Assembly: GCF_016919405.1 (NCBI RefSeq)
Contig: NZ_CP070353.1
Coordinates: 3,622,501 to 3,686,500 of the forward strand
Direction: 5' to 3'
DNA: 64,000 nt
From: Ensifer sp. PDNC004
Lineage (GTDB): Bacteria > Pseudomonadota > Alphaproteobacteria > Rhizobiales > Rhizobiaceae
The notes below the pieces were generated by a model, which saw only the letters and a program-made list of their open reading frames with translations, searched no databases and was not told where the DNA came from. Below, piece by piece: positions 34,396 through 43,966 of the stretch. Position 1 is the stretch's first letter, and every line of letters starts with the position of its first letter. The translations under genes and the position numbers were made by a program.

Positions 34396-35394
34396 ATGAT
34401 GAGCAAGATTGACCTCGACATTTCCAACCTCCCCGACACCACGATTTCCGTCCGGGAGGTTTTCGGCATTGATACGGATTTGCGCGTTCCTGCCTATTCG
34501 AAGGGTGACGCCTATGTCCCGGACCTGGATCCGGACTACCTCTTCGACCGCGAAACGACGCTCGCCATTCTCGCAGGCTTCGCCCACAACCGACGCGTGA
34601 TGGTCTCGGGCTATCACGGCACCGGCAAGTCGACCCATATCGAACAGGTCGCCGCCCGCCTCAACTGGCCGTGCGTGCGCGTCAACCTCGACAGCCATGT
34701 CAGCCGTATCGACCTCGTCGGCAAGGACGCGATCGTCGTCAAGGACGGCATGCAGGTCACCGAATTCAAGGACGGCATTCTTCCCTGGGCCTACCAGCAC
34801 AATGTCGCGCTCGTCTTCGACGAATACGATGCCGGCCGCCCGGACGTCATGTTCGTCATCCAGCGCGTGCTGGAATCCTCCGGCCGCCTGACGCTGCTCG
34901 ACCAGAGCCGTGTCATCCGTCCGCACCCGGCCTTCCGCCTGTTCGCGACCGCCAACACTGTCGGCCTCGGCGACACGACCGGCCTCTATCACGGCACGCA
35001 GCAGATCAACCAGGCGCAGATGGACCGCTGGTCGATCGTTACCACGCTGAACTACCTGCCGCACGACAAGGAAGTCGACATCGTTGCCGCCAAGGTCAAG
35101 GGCTTCACCGCCGACAAGGGCCGCGAGACCGTCTCGAAGATGGTGCGCGTCGCCGACCTCACGCGCGCTGCCTTCATCAATGGCGATCTGTCGACCGTCA
35201 TGAGCCCGCGTACGGTCATCACCTGGGCCGAGAACGCCCACATCTTCGGCGACATCGCCTTCGCCTTCCGCGTGACCTTCCTCAACAAGTGCGACGAGCT
35301 GGAGCGGGCGTTGGTCGCCGAGCACTACCAGCGCGCCTTCGGCATCGAGCTGAAGGAAAGCGCTGCCAACATCGTGCTCGAAGCCACCGCCTGA
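34396..35394 (+). CDS. cobS: Aerobic cobaltochelatase subunit CobS
   Basis: CobS is the AAA+ ATPase that, with CobT and CobN, inserts cobalt into hydrogenobyrinate a,c-diamide in aerobic cobalamin synthesis. The 332-aa protein has Walker [11 protein letters not shown], Walker [17 protein letters not shown], and the sensor region [16 protein letters not shown] at 34390 supports a start at 34396 or the adjacent ATG 34399; a longer frame from 34351 is unlikely. It is followed by cobT after 105 bases. Confidence 0.96.
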   Translation: MMSKIDLDISNLPDTTISVREVFGIDTDLRVPAYSKGDAYVPDLDPDYLFDRETTLAILAGFAHNRRVMVSGYHGTGKSTHIEQVAARLNWPCVRVNLDSHVSRIDLVGKDAIVVKDGMQVTEFKDGILPWAYQHNVALVFDEYDAGRPDVMFVIQRVLESSGRLTLLDQSRVIRPHPAFRLFATANTVGLGDTTGLYHGTQQINQAQMDRWSIVTTLNYLPHDKEVDIVAAKVKGFTADKGRETVSKMVRVADLTRAAFINGDLSTVMSPRTVITWAENAHIFGDIAFAFRVTFLNKCDELERALVAEHYQRAFGIELKESAANIVLEATA

Positions 35395-35499
35395 TCCCAC
35401 GGCCTGCCGTCCCTTTGGCGAGGGCGGGCCATGACGCTGTGGCAAACCGGATAATGCCCCGCTGGGGCGTTATCGCTTCTGGTTGAAGAAGGAACTGTC

Positions 35500-37395
35500 G
35501 TGAGCTCGAATTCGAAGGCAAAGCCAACCACGCGCGAGAATGCTGCGGAACCGTTCAAGCGGGCGCTTTCCGGCTGCATCCGATCGATCGCGGGCGATGC
35601 CGAGGTGGAAGTCGCCTTCGCCAACGAGCGGCCGGGCATGACCGGCGAACGCATCCGTCTGCCGGAACTTTCCAAGCGCCCGACCCTGCAGGAACTCAGC
35701 GTTACGCGGGGCCTCGGCGACAGCATGGCGCTGCGCAAGGCCTGTCACGATGCGCGCATCCACGCGACCATGTCGCCGCAAGGGGCAGACGCCCGCGCGA
35801 TCTTTGATGCGGTGGAGCAGGCGCGTGTCGAGGCGATCGGTTCGCTGCGCATGGCGGGTGTCGCCAAGAACCTCAACGTCATGCTCGAAGAGAAATACGC
35901 CAAGGCGAATTTCGCAACGATCGAGCGGCAGGCCGACGCCCCGCTCGGCGAGGCCGTGGCGCTGCTGGTGCGCGAGAAGCTGACCGGCCAGAAGCCGCCG
36001 GCATCCGCCGGCAAGGTGCTCGACCTGTGGCGCGAGTTCATCGAAGGCAAGGCGTCCGGCGATATCCAGAACCTGTCCTCGACGATCAACGACCAGCAGG
36101 CTTTCGCCCGTGTCGTTCGCGACATACTGACCTCGATGGACGTCGCCGAGAAATACGGTGACGACGACAACGAGCCGGACGAGCAGGAAAGCGAAACCGA
36201 CGAAGACCAGCCGCGCAGTCAGGAGCAGGACGAGAACGCCAGCGACGAGGAAGCCGGCGACGACGCTGCCCCTGCCGATGAAAACCAGGCTGCCGAAGAG
36301 CAGATGGAAGAAGGCGAGATGGACGGCGCGGAGATCTCCGACGACGATCTCCAGGACGAGGGTGACGAAGACAGCGAAACGCCCGGCGAGGTCAAGCGTC
36401 CGAACCAGCCGTTTGCCGACTTCAACGAGAAGGTCGACTACGCCGTCTTCACCCGTGAGTTCGACGAGACCATCGCGTCCGAAGAACTATGCGACGAAGC
36501 CGAACTCGACCGGCTGCGCGCCTTCCTCGACAAGCAGCTCGCCCACTTGCAGGGTGCGGTCGGCCGGCTCGCCAACCGGCTGCAGCGGCGCCTGATGGCG
36601 CAGCAGAACCGTTCCTGGGAGTTCGATCTCGAAGAGGGCTACCTCGACAGCGCACGGCTTCAGCGCATCATCATCGATCCGATGCAGCCGCTCTCCTTCA
36701 AGCGCGAGAAGGACACCAACTTCCGCGATACGGTGGTGACGCTGCTGATCGACAATTCCGGTTCGATGCGCGGCCGGCCGATCACGGTTGCCGCCACCTG
36801 CGCCGATATCCTGGCGCGCACGCTCGAGCGTTGCGGCGTCAAGGTCGAGATCCTCGGCTTCACCACCAAAGCCTGGAAGGGCGGGCAGTCACGCGAGAAG
36901 TGGCTCGCCAGCGGCAAGCCACAGGCTCCGGGTCGCCTCAACGACCTGCGCCACATCGTCTACAAGTCTGCCGACGCTCCGTGGCGCCGGGCACGCCGCA
37001 ATCTCGGCCTGATGATGCGGGAAGGCCTGCTCAAGGAAAACATCGACGGCGAGGCGCTGATTTGGGCGCATGAGCGGCTGATGGCGCGGCGCGAACAGCG
37101 CCGCATCCTGATGATGATTTCCGACGGTGCGCCGGTCGACGACTCGACGCTGTCGGTCAATCCCGGGAATTATCTTGAGCGGCACCTGCGCGCGGTCATC
37201 GAGCAGATCGAAACGCGCTCGCCGGTGGAGCTCCTGGCGATCGGTATCGGTCACGACGTGACGCGCTACTATCGCCGCGCCGTCACCATCGTCGATGCCG
37301 ACGAGCTCGCCGGCGCGATGACCGAGCAGCTGGCCGCACTCTTCGAGGACGAAAGCCAGCGCCGTGGTCCCTCGCGTCTTCGCCGCGCCGGGTGA
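35500..37395 (+). CDS. cobT: Aerobic cobaltochelatase subunit CobT
   Basis: CobT is the VWA-bearing partner of CobS in cobalt chelation. The 631-aa protein has an N-terminal helical domain, a very acidic linker at about residues 222-300 (Glu/Asp runs), and a C-terminal von Willebrand A domain with the MIDAS motif DNSGSMRG and [11 protein letters not shown]. The start is GTG 35500. The acidic linker is normal for CobT and BchD-like subunits. CobN is not in the window. Confidence 0.96.
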   Translation: MSSNSKAKPTTRENAAEPFKRALSGCIRSIAGDAEVEVAFANERPGMTGERIRLPELSKRPTLQELSVTRGLGDSMALRKACHDARIHATMSPQGADARAIFDAVEQARVEAIGSLRMAGVAKNLNVMLEEKYAKANFATIERQADAPLGEAVALLVREKLTGQKPPASAGKVLDLWREFIEGKASGDIQNLSSTINDQQAFARVVRDILTSMDVAEKYGDDDNEPDEQESETDEDQPRSQEQDENASDEEAGDDAAPADENQAAEEQMEEGEMDGAEISDDDLQDEGDEDSETPGEVKRPNQPFADFNEKVDYAVFTREFDETIASEELCDEAELDRLRAFLDKQLAHLQGAVGRLANRLQRRLMAQQNRSWEFDLEEGYLDSARLQRIIIDPMQPLSFKREKDTNFRDTVVTLLIDNSGSMRGRPITVAATCADILARTLERCGVKVEILGFTTKAWKGGQSREKWLASGKPQAPGRLNDLRHIVYKSADAPWRRARRNLGLMMREGLLKENIDGEALIWAHERLMARREQRRILMMISDGAPVDDSTLSVNPGNYLERHLRAVIEQIETRSPVELLAIGIGHDVTRYYRRAVTIVDADELAGAMTEQLAALFEDESQRRGPSRLRRAG

Positions 37396-37529
37396 TCCTT
37401 CCCGCTTGGGGGCGGTGGAACATCGCCTCCGAGCTGCCAATCAGCGCCTGCACGCATCGCTGGTGGCCGAAGTCAATTTACGGACATAGTTTTACAGTCT
37501 ACCAAGCGACAATGCCTGGTGGCGTTGCT

Positions 37530-38585
37530 ATGTTCGCACGCCGCTTCATTCCCGATGCTCCCCTGAAGGTACTTCTCTTGATGCTTGGCCGCGGTCTCCT
37601 TGCCCTTTTCCTCTTGGCCTCGGCCTACCCGGCATGGTCCGCTTCCGATAGTGAAGACTTGCCGATCCGCAGCCGTCAGATCAGCTCTTTCGAGGTCGGC
37701 TCCAGCGCCACCCGGTTCGGCGCCCTGGAGTTTCTCGGCGGTCTGGAGATGACCTCGTCAAATCCTTTGTTCGGCGCCGTCTCGGCGATCCGTTTTCGTC
37801 ATGACGGCAGCTCTTTCGTCGCCGTCATGGACACTGGCCACTGGCTGGAAGGGGCCGTGACCCGTGACGAGCAGGGGAGGCTTTCTGGGATCACCAACCT
37901 GACCGCCACACCGATGGCGGATCGCAACGGCGATGTGGGCCTTGCGAAATGGAAGGTGGATTCGGAAGGGCTTGCTCTTCGTGACGGCCAGGCGATCGTC
38001 AGTTACGAGCAGGCCCATCGCATCGACATCTACCCGGATCCGGGCTTTGCCGGCTCGAAGCCGATCGGAAGCCTGGCATTGCCGTTCCCGATCAGCGAGC
38101 TGCGCAGCAATGCCGGCATCGAAACGATTGCCGTCTCGCCGAAAGACAGCCCGCTTGCAGGCGCGATGATCGCCATTGCCGAGCGCAGTGTCGACAAGGC
38201 GGACAATCTTCTTGCCGGCATCCTGGACGGACCGCAACGCGGCGCATTCAGCGTCGTGCGCAAGGATCCCTATGCGGCGACCGATGGCGCCTTCCTGCCG
38301 AACGGCGACCTGCTTCTCCTGGAGCGGCGTTTCTCCTTCGGTTCGGGGCTCGGCATGCAGATCCGCCGGATCCCTGGCGACAGGATCAAGCCCGGTGCGG
38401 TCGTCGACGGCGACGTCGTCTTGGAGGCGGACATGCGCTACCAGATCGACAACATGGAGGGCCTCGACGTCGTCGTGCGCCCCGACGGCGAAGTGCGGGT
38501 CATCGTCGTTTCCGACGACAACCATTCGATCCTGGAGCGCAACCTGATGCTGGAGTTCCGGCTCAACACCGCGCTGACGCAGTAA
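37530..38585 (+). CDS. Exported phytase-like esterase (esterase-like activity of phytase family)
   Basis: The protein has a hydrophobic N-terminal signal (LKVLLLMLGRGLLALFLLASAYPAWSAS) and a beta-propeller-like body typical of the phytase-like esterase family: FGAVSAIRFRHDGSSFVAVMDTGHWLEG, DVGLAKWKVDSEGLAL, SNAGIETIAVSPKD, ATDGAFLPNGDLLLLERRFS, NMEGLDVVVRPDGEVRVIVVSDDNHS. These proteins act in the periplasm on phosphate or carboxylate esters; the real substrate is unknown. The start is uncertain: ATG 37530 or 37512; the upstream part of the frame overlaps the end of cobT. Confidence 0.85.
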   Translation: MFARRFIPDAPLKVLLLMLGRGLLALFLLASAYPAWSASDSEDLPIRSRQISSFEVGSSATRFGALEFLGGLEMTSSNPLFGAVSAIRFRHDGSSFVAVMDTGHWLEGAVTRDEQGRLSGITNLTATPMADRNGDVGLAKWKVDSEGLALRDGQAIVSYEQAHRIDIYPDPGFAGSKPIGSLALPFPISELRSNAGIETIAVSPKDSPLAGAMIAIAERSVDKADNLLAGILDGPQRGAFSVVRKDPYAATDGAFLPNGDLLLLERRFSFGSGLGMQIRRIPGDRIKPGAVVDGDVVLEADMRYQIDNMEGLDVVVRPDGEVRVIVVSDDNHSILERNLMLEFRLNTALTQ

Positions 38586-38603
38586 GCCAACGCCTGAAAG
38601 GCG

Positions 38604-38631
38604 GATCTCCGCCCGGTCGTGCGGAGATCCG
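38604..38631 (+). terminator. Hairpin downstream of phytase-like gene
   Basis: GGATCTCCGC and GCGGAGATCC form a perfect 10-base stem with an 8-base loop starting 19 bases after the stop codon. No T-run follows, so termination may be weak or the hairpin may protect the 3' end. Confidence 0.6.
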
Positions 38632-38842
38632 GTCAAGAACCGGCGGACGATCGGGCCGTCTCGCGTGGCTAAGCCGCGGATCGGCCGGCACGATGCTTGA
38701 CCGCGTCTCGGCAAAGGCCTATTGGCCGATTGTCCGTTGAAGGAGATTTATGCGCAGAGGCTGAAAATTTACCCGCATTTGCGGTTGTTCAAGGCGCCCA
38801 GCAGGCGTCCCTCTTGACGCATATCTATTGAACGGAAAAACC

Positions 38843-39295
38843 ATGAAAAATATGGATGTAATGATCCGCGCCTACCGGGCTGCGGATATGGAAGAACTGT
38901 CGGCCATCTGGTTCGAGGCCTCGATCACGGCGCACGCATTTGTCGGCGAAGCGCGGTTGCGCGAACAGCGCGTACTGATCGAGACCGTCTATCTGCCGAA
39001 CGCAGAGACATGGGTCGCCACCCGCGGCGGCGAACCGGCCGGGTTCGTCAGTTTGCTCGACGATTTCATCGGCGGGCTGTTCGTGTCGCCGCGACACCAG
39101 GGTGCCGGCATCGGCCGCTTGCTGGTTTCGCATGCCCTGCGGTTGAAGGGGCAGCTCCGCCTGGAGGTCTACACGGCCAACGCACAGGCCTATGCCTTCT
39201 ACGAGAAGCTCGGCTTTGAAGAACAGACCCGGCGGCCGGAAGACGACGAGGGGCTGCCATTCGAAAACGCGCAGATGCTCCTGAGGCAGCGCTAG
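38843..39295 (+). CDS. GNAT N-acetyltransferase, YiaC/YjaB-like
   Basis: This 150-aa single GNAT domain starts at ATG 38843 (MKNMDVMIRAYRAADMEELSAIWFEAS) and has motif A GGLFVSPRHQGAGIGRLLVSHAL followed by RLEVYTANAQAYAFYEKLGFEEQ. It resembles E. coli YiaC, which can act as a lysine acetyltransferase, but substrate assignment from sequence is not safe. A TTG 15 bases earlier is a poor start. The gene is convergent with the queuosine-precursor transporter. Confidence 0.85.
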   Translation: MKNMDVMIRAYRAADMEELSAIWFEASITAHAFVGEARLREQRVLIETVYLPNAETWVATRGGEPAGFVSLLDDFIGGLFVSPRHQGAGIGRLLVSHALRLKGQLRLEVYTANAQAYAFYEKLGFEEQTRRPEDDEGLPFENAQMLLRQR

Positions 39296-39302
39296 CAGGC
39301 GC

Positions 39303-39339
39303 GGCGCGGGGAAGGGCGGCTGCCGCTCTTCCCCGCGCC
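39303..39339. terminator. Long convergent hairpin
   Basis: GGCGCGGGGAAG and CTTCCCCGCGCC form a perfect 12-base stem, with a smaller GCGG/CCGC pairing inside the loop. It lies between convergent genes and probably ends both transcripts, though it lacks a clear T-run. Confidence 0.65.
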
Positions 39340-39398
39340 CGGCAATCGATGCCCGGTCACCCCTTGGGCGCGGGCCGAGGCTTGCCGCCAAGCGGCCT

Positions 39399-40040
39399 TC
39401 AGGCCGCCTGCTTTTCCGCTGCGGGCATGGGCTTCACGATGCTCATCAGCGCGCCATAGGGGAGCAGCATGACGAGGCCGCAGAGGATCTTCACGCTCAG
39501 GTCGCCGATCGCCCAGGAGATCCAGCGCGGTGCTTCAGCCGCGAGCACGCCGAGCAGCGGCGCGGTTTCCAGCGCAAAGCTGTCGTTCGGGCCGAAGAAC
39601 GCGAAGAACGGTGCGAACGCAAAGGAGAAGAACATTGCGGTATCGAGCGCCGAGCCGATCAGCGAGCCTGCCAGCGGCGCATGCCACCAGCTCTGACGGC
39701 GGAGCTTGTTGAACACCGAGATGTCCAGCAGCTGACCGAACAGGAAGGCCGAGCCTGAGGCGATCGCGATGCGCGGCGTGGCGGCGACGAAGGAGAGCAG
39801 GATGGCGACGACGAAGCCTGCGACCACCACACGGCGCGCGATGCGCGGCCCGAACTGGCGGTTGGTAAGGTCGGTCACCAGGAAGGCGAAGGGGTAGCTG
39901 AAGGCGCCCCAGGTCAGGAGATCGCCGAGCTGCATGCCGGCAATCGAGCCTGGCAGCGGAAACTGAACGAGGATATTCGAGGCGACGACCACGAGGGTCA
40001 TCAGCGCGACATAGACGAAGAACGTGCGGTTGATCAGCAT
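39399..40040 (-). CDS. Queuosine precursor transporter (VUT family, YhhQ-like)
   Basis: The 213-aa protein starts at ATG 40040 (MLINRTFFVYVALMTLVVVASNI) and has about six transmembrane helices and the family motifs LTWGAFSYPFAFLVTDLTNRQFG, RRVVVAGF, ASGSAFLFGQLLDISVFNKLRR, WHAPLAGSLIGSALDT. E. coli YhhQ imports preQ0/preQ1 for queuosine synthesis. The leader just before the start folds as a likely preQ1-I riboswitch that includes the start codon, which supports this role strongly. Confidence 0.92.
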   Translation of the reverse strand: MLINRTFFVYVALMTLVVVASNILVQFPLPGSIAGMQLGDLLTWGAFSYPFAFLVTDLTNRQFGPRIARRVVVAGFVVAILLSFVAATPRIAIASGSAFLFGQLLDISVFNKLRRQSWWHAPLAGSLIGSALDTAMFFSFAFAPFFAFFGPNDSFALETAPLLGVLAAEAPRWISWAIGDLSVKILCGLVMLLPYGALMSIVKPMPAAEKQAA

Positions 40041-40066
40041 TTTTTTATCCTGGGGTATGCCACCAG
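40037..40066 (-). promoter_or_regulatory. Candidate preQ1-I riboswitch overlapping the start codon
   Basis: Read on the minus strand, CUGG (40066-40063) and CCAG (40053-40050) form stem P1; inside its loop, GCAU (40060-40057) can pair with AUGC (40040-40037), making an H-type pseudoknot across an A-rich linker GAUAAAAAA. This is the layout of the preQ1-I aptamer: U right after P1, C right before the P1 3' strand, and an A-rich tail. The 3' pseudoknot strand contains the AUG of the transporter gene, so ligand binding should block translation. The 4-bp P1 is short for the class. Confidence 0.55.
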
Positions 40067-40144
40067 CTAGAGGGATGAAAGCAGGGTAGTGCACCCGGCC
40101 GATGAAGGCAAAAGCGCGTATCGGTTAAGAAACGCGCGCACGAG

Positions 40145-40178
40145 AAAAAGGCTTGCCGGATAAACCCGCAAGCCTTTT
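40145..40178 (-). terminator. Terminator of rpmB
   Basis: GGCTTGC and GCAAGCC pair with an 11-base loop and, on the minus strand, are followed by TTTTT. It lies about 35 bases past the rpmB stop, with AAAA on the other side. Confidence 0.85.
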
Positions 40179-40211
40179 AAACGCGTGTCAAAGACGGTGC
40201 GCTGGCGCCGA

Positions 40212-40502
40212 TTAGGCGGCTTCAGCAACCTTCTTGACGATCTGGCGACGCAGCAGGCGAGCGCGCATGCTCAGCTCGTTCTCGTCCGACTTCAGCAGGA
40301 AGGCGTCGAGGCCGCCACGGTGTTCAACCGAGCGGAGAGCTGCTGCGGAAACGCGCAAGCGGTAGCGCTGGCCGAGAGCATCGGAAATCAGCGTGACGTT
40401 GCACAGGTTCGGGAGGAACCGGCGCTTGGTCTTGTTGTTGGCGTGGCTTACATTGTTGCCCGACTGGACGCCTTTGCCGGTCAATTCGCAACTACGGGAC
40501 AT
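40212..40502 (-). CDS. rpmB: 50S ribosomal protein L28
   Basis: The 96-aa protein starts at ATG 40502 ([33 protein letters not shown]) and matches the alphaproteobacterial L28 throughout, including [35 protein letters not shown]. It carries no zinc Cys pair. A longer frame to 40580 is not supported. The terminator at 40145-40178 closes the transcript. Confidence 0.97.
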   Translation of the reverse strand: MSRSCELTGKGVQSGNNVSHANNKTKRRFLPNLCNVTLISDALGQRYRLRVSAAALRSVEHRGGLDAFLLKSDENELSMRARLLRRQIVKKVAEAA

Positions 40503-40893
40503 AGTACACCTATTCTCTTTTATCGCCGGCGGACAATGCGGTAGCGGGCCCAGAGCCCAGGCCGCGTTCCTATTGGCCATTATTGGAAAGTCGCGGTTCT
40601 ATAGTCAGAGACGGCTCGTCCGTCAAGCCAAACCTCTTGCATTCTCGGAAAACCGCGGATTTTCCCGGCAGTTCTTCACATCCGAAGCGCTGTCTGGGCA
40701 AGAATAATGCCTCACGAGACCCATTCCAAGCGGTTTTGCTATGCGCTATTTCTTAATCGAGGACACACGGAGGTTTGGTTCAGTAATCGGACCGACCGCG
40801 TAGCCGGCGGCAGCGAAATGGGCGCAGAAAAGCCGTAAACACCCTGCATTTCAGGGTATTGCGGCAATATTCAAGTGATGGATTTCTTCGGGC
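40503..40893. other. 391-bp divergent gap between rpmB and DUF3108 gene
   Basis: It must hold promoters for rpmB and the DUF3108 gene. I see a small hairpin ACCCTG-CATTT-CAGGGT at 40841-40857 shortly before the DUF3108 start, and no credible coding sequence. Confidence 0.5.
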
Positions 40894-41670
40894 ATGAAGT
40901 TGCGAAATGGTTTTCGCGGGGCAATGCTGCTTTCCGCGGTCTTGTTTTCCACAGCATCATCGGCCGCCGATGTCGAACATCTGACGGATTACAGCATCTC
41001 GCTGGCCGGTCTGCCGGTGGCGCGCGCCTCATTCCACACCGAGGTTCAGAAGAATCGTTACACGATATCGGGGACGCTGAAATCGGCGGGCCTGCTCGAT
41101 ATCCTCAGCCGCACGTCCGGCCAGACGCAGGTTTCCGGCGTCGTCGACAAGGATTACCTGCGCGCCTCGCAGTATTCCATGTCCTATCGCAGCGGTTCCA
41201 AGAGCCGGGCGATCAGCGTTACCTACCGCAACGGCAATGTTGTGCATGCGAGCATGACGCCGAAGCGAACGCCCTTGCCGAAGAACTGGGTGCCGGTCAC
41301 CTCGCGCGACATGCGCAACGTGCTCGATCCGCTCTCGGGCCTGATCATTCCCGCGGAGGCGCGCGTCTGCCCCAACACGCTGCCGATCTTCGACGGCGAG
41401 TCGCGGCTCGACATCAAGCTTTCGCCGAAGGGCACCAGGCCTTTCAAGACGAAAGGCTTCGAAGGCGAGGTGATCGTCTGCGGCATCCGCTTCGTGCCGA
41501 AGGCCGGCTACAAGAAGGGCCGCGAAGACGTCGAGTATCTGCGGCGTCTGCAGACGATGGAGATCTGGTTCGCCAAGGCGCCGACCGTGAACGTCTATGC
41601 TCCCGTCTATGTCCGCATCCCCACCAAGCTCGGACCGGTCACGGTCTCGGCGACGCGATTTGGTGGTTGA
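40894..41670 (+). CDS. Exported DUF3108 protein
   Basis: The 258-aa protein has a signal peptide (MKLRNGFRGAMLLSAVLFSTASSAA) and the DUF3108 domain (DYSISLAGLPVARASFHTEVQKNRYTISGTLKSAGLLDILSRTSGQTQVSG...), a family of envelope beta-rich proteins of unknown function common beside rpmB in rhizobia. The middle has VLDPLSGLIIPAEA, typical of the family. It should be periplasmic. No enzymatic residues can be assigned. Confidence 0.85.
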   Translation: MKLRNGFRGAMLLSAVLFSTASSAADVEHLTDYSISLAGLPVARASFHTEVQKNRYTISGTLKSAGLLDILSRTSGQTQVSGVVDKDYLRASQYSMSYRSGSKSRAISVTYRNGNVVHASMTPKRTPLPKNWVPVTSRDMRNVLDPLSGLIIPAEARVCPNTLPIFDGESRLDIKLSPKGTRPFKTKGFEGEVIVCGIRFVPKAGYKKGREDVEYLRRLQTMEIWFAKAPTVNVYAPVYVRIPTKLGPVTVSATRFGG

Positions 41671-41766
41671 CGCGCGATCGCGTGCAACTAAAAGGTTAAA
41701 TACCACCAAGCACCGTGATTTTGACGGCGCAGGTTTCCGTTAGAGAAATCGCGCCAGGGGACGACA

Positions 41767-42657
41767 ATGAAACTCAAGGCAACTCTAATCGGTTTTTCGG
41801 CCATCCTGATGTGGTCGCTGCTTGCGCTGTTCACGGCCGCATCGGGCAAGATGCCGCCATTTCAGCTTTCGGCGATCTGTTTCCTGATCGGCAGCCTGCC
41901 CGGTCTTGCGGTGCTGGCAGCGAAACCGGAGCGCCTGGCGCTGCTCAAGCAACCGGCGAAGGTCTGGATCACCGGCATTGCCGGCCTGTTCGGCTATCAC
42001 TTCCTCTACTTCACGGCGCTGCGCAATGCGCCGGCCGTGGAAGCAGGTCTGATCGCCTATCTTTGGCCGCTCTTGATCGTCGTCGGTTCGGCACTGCTGC
42101 CGGGTGAGCGGCTGCGCTGGTATCACATCACCGGTGCGCTGGCGGGCCTTGCCGGCACGATCCTGATCGTCGCGCGCAATGGTGTGGCCTTCGACGATGC
42201 CTATCTCATCGGCTATGGCGCGGCCTTCCTCTGCGCCTTTACCTGGTCCGGCTATTCGCTGATCACCCGCCGCTTCGAGGCGGTCTCCACCGATGTGGTC
42301 ACCGGTTTCTGCCTTGCGACCTCGATCCTCTCCTTCGTCTGTCACCTGGCGCTCGAAACGACGGTCTGGCCGGAAACGACCTTCGAATGGCTGGCAGTCG
42401 CTGGCCTCGGCCTCCTGCCGGTCGGGGCGGCCTTCTATGCCTGGGACTTCGGGGTGAAGAACGGCAACATCCAGCTTCTCGGCGTTTCGAGCTATGCGGC
42501 ACCGGTGCTCTCGACGCTGATCCTGATCCTCTTCGGCTTTGCCGAGCCGTCCTGGCGCATTGCGCTCGCCTGCCTGTTCGTCACCGGCGGCGCGGTGCTC
42601 GCCGCCCAGGATCTGATCTTGCGCAAGGATGCCGCAGCCACCCAGCCGGCGGAGTAG
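41767..42657 (+). CDS. EamA/DMT-family exporter (YddG-like)
   Basis: The 296-aa inner-membrane protein has ten predicted transmembrane helices in two EamA repeats (for example IGFSAILMWSLLALFTAASG, LFGYHFLYFTALRNAPAVEAGLIAYLWPLLIVVGSALL, and the second repeat AAFLCAFTWSGYSLITRRFEA ... PVLSTLILILFGFAEPSW). The start and YLWPLLIV motif resemble YddG, an aromatic amino-acid exporter. Substrate is inferred only from resemblance. It is convergent with the cupin gene. Confidence 0.88.
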   Translation: MKLKATLIGFSAILMWSLLALFTAASGKMPPFQLSAICFLIGSLPGLAVLAAKPERLALLKQPAKVWITGIAGLFGYHFLYFTALRNAPAVEAGLIAYLWPLLIVVGSALLPGERLRWYHITGALAGLAGTILIVARNGVAFDDAYLIGYGAAFLCAFTWSGYSLITRRFEAVSTDVVTGFCLATSILSFVCHLALETTVWPETTFEWLAVAGLGLLPVGAAFYAWDFGVKNGNIQLLGVSSYAAPVLSTLILILFGFAEPSWRIALACLFVTGGAVLAAQDLILRKDAAATQPAE

Positions 42658-42669
42658 CCCGAAAGACGG

Positions 42670-43107
42670 CTATCGGGTTGGCGGCTGCCAGTCGGGGGTT
42701 GCCATCTCGAACGCGGCAAAATCGAAGCCCGGCGCGACCGTGCAGCCGACCAGCGTCCAATCACCCAATGACGCGGCCGACTGCCACCAGTTGGCCGGGA
42801 CGATCCCCTGCGGCTGCTCGCCCTCCCGGATATCAGGCCCAAGCCGCAGCGTCGCGGCGGGTTTCCCGTCCTCGGCGATGCTGAGTTCGAGCGGCGCGCC
42901 GGCGTAGTAGTGCCAGATCTCGACAGCATCGCGGACGCGGTGCCAGTGTGAACGGTCGCCACGCTCGAGCAGATAATAGATCGCCGTCGAATGGCTCCGC
43001 GGGCCGCCGGCCTTATCGCGGAAGGTTTCGATGTACCAGCCGCCCTCCGGATGGCGCGCCAGACCGAGCGCCGCGATGACCTCTGCAGCCGTCTGCGCCG
43101 CAGCCAT
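42670..43107 (-). CDS. DUF985 cupin protein
   Basis: The 145-aa protein has the cupin_5/DUF985 pattern: LARHPEGGWYIETFRD, STAIYYLLERGDRSHWHRVRDAVEIWHYYAGAPLEL, and WWQSAASLGDWTLVGCTVAPGFDFAAFEMA. This family is structurally cupin but without a firmly assigned reaction. Its ATG overlaps the gloB stop (TGATG), so it is coupled to gloB. Confidence 0.88.
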   Translation of the reverse strand: MAAAQTAAEVIAALGLARHPEGGWYIETFRDKAGGPRSHSTAIYYLLERGDRSHWHRVRDAVEIWHYYAGAPLELSIAEDGKPAATLRLGPDIREGEQPQGIVPANWWQSAASLGDWTLVGCTVAPGFDFAAFEMATPDWQPPTR

Positions 43108-43877
43108 CAGAAATTATCCTTCCGCTTGCGGATTTCCGCAAAGACGGCGGCATCGTCGGCGTCTCGCATGCCGAGATGGGCGCGAATGCCGGGATCGGCG
43201 GCGCGCAGGAACGGGTTTGTGCGTTTTTCCAGGCCGATCGTCGTCGGTGCGGTGAAGCCGCCGTCGCAGCGGATTTCCTCGATCTCGGCAGCGCGCGCCT
43301 TGAGTTCGGCATTCTCAGGGTCGACCGTGACCGCGAAGCGGGCATTGGAGAGCGTGTATTCGTGTCCGAAATAGACGGTCGTGTCGTCCGGCAACGCCAT
43401 CAGCCGGCTCAGAGACTGCCACATGGTCGACGGCGTCCCCTCAAACAGTCGACCGCAGCCGAGCGCAAACAGCGTGTCGGCGGCAAAGAGAAGCTTGTCC
43501 TCTGGGAAATGGAAACAGATATGGCCGGCGGTATGGCCCGGCGTCTCGATCACCTCGATGGCGCGGCCTGCAAAGTCGAAGCGGTCGCCATGGCGCACGG
43601 TCTTGTCGAGGCCCGGAATTTTTGCGGCCTCGCTGAACGGACCCACGATGGTTGCGCCGAAGCGGGCTTTCAATGCGTCATTGGCCGCGACGTGGTCGCC
43701 ATGATGATGCGTCGTGAAGATATGGGTGAGCGTCCAGCCGCGGCGTTCCAGCGCCTCCAGGATCGGCGCCTCCTCGGGCGCATCGATCGAGGCGGTCAGG
43801 CCGCTTTCGGGGTCGTGGATCAGCACGCCGAAATTGTCGGTGCGGCAGAGGAAAAGATCGAGTTCGAGCGCGGCCAT
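43107..43877 (-). CDS. gloB: Hydroxyacylglutathione hydrolase (glyoxalase II)
   Basis: GloB hydrolyses S-lactoylglutathione to lactate and glutathione, ending methylglyoxal detoxification. The 256-aa metallo-beta-lactamase fold has the metal motif THHHGDHVA, then [27 protein letters not shown] and FGHEYT, plus the C-terminal HAGH_C substrate domain (RTNPFLRA). The start is ATG 43877; the frame extending to 44399 is antisense to the methyltransferase. Coupled to the cupin gene downstream. Confidence 0.94.
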   Translation of the reverse strand: MAALELDLFLCRTDNFGVLIHDPESGLTASIDAPEEAPILEALERRGWTLTHIFTTHHHGDHVAANDALKARFGATIVGPFSEAAKIPGLDKTVRHGDRFDFAGRAIEVIETPGHTAGHICFHFPEDKLLFAADTLFALGCGRLFEGTPSTMWQSLSRLMALPDDTTVYFGHEYTLSNARFAVTVDPENAELKARAAEIEEIRCDGGFTAPTTIGLEKRTNPFLRAADPGIRAHLGMRDADDAAVFAEIRKRKDNF

Positions 43878-43966
43878 GGCAGGTCCTCCGGTCGCGAAAG
43901 GGGAGATGCTGCCGAATGTAGCGAGCCTTACCTTGAAGTCTACCGCTTCGAAGCTAACATGTTGCG

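Noticed and set aside
34396..37395. cobS-cobT as a novel MoxR/VWA chaperone system
   Set aside because: Both match the known aerobic cobaltochelatase subunits in length, motifs and order.
39303..39339. Long hairpin considered as a mobile palindromic repeat
   Set aside because: Single occurrence seen and placed exactly between convergent genes, so a terminator is simpler.
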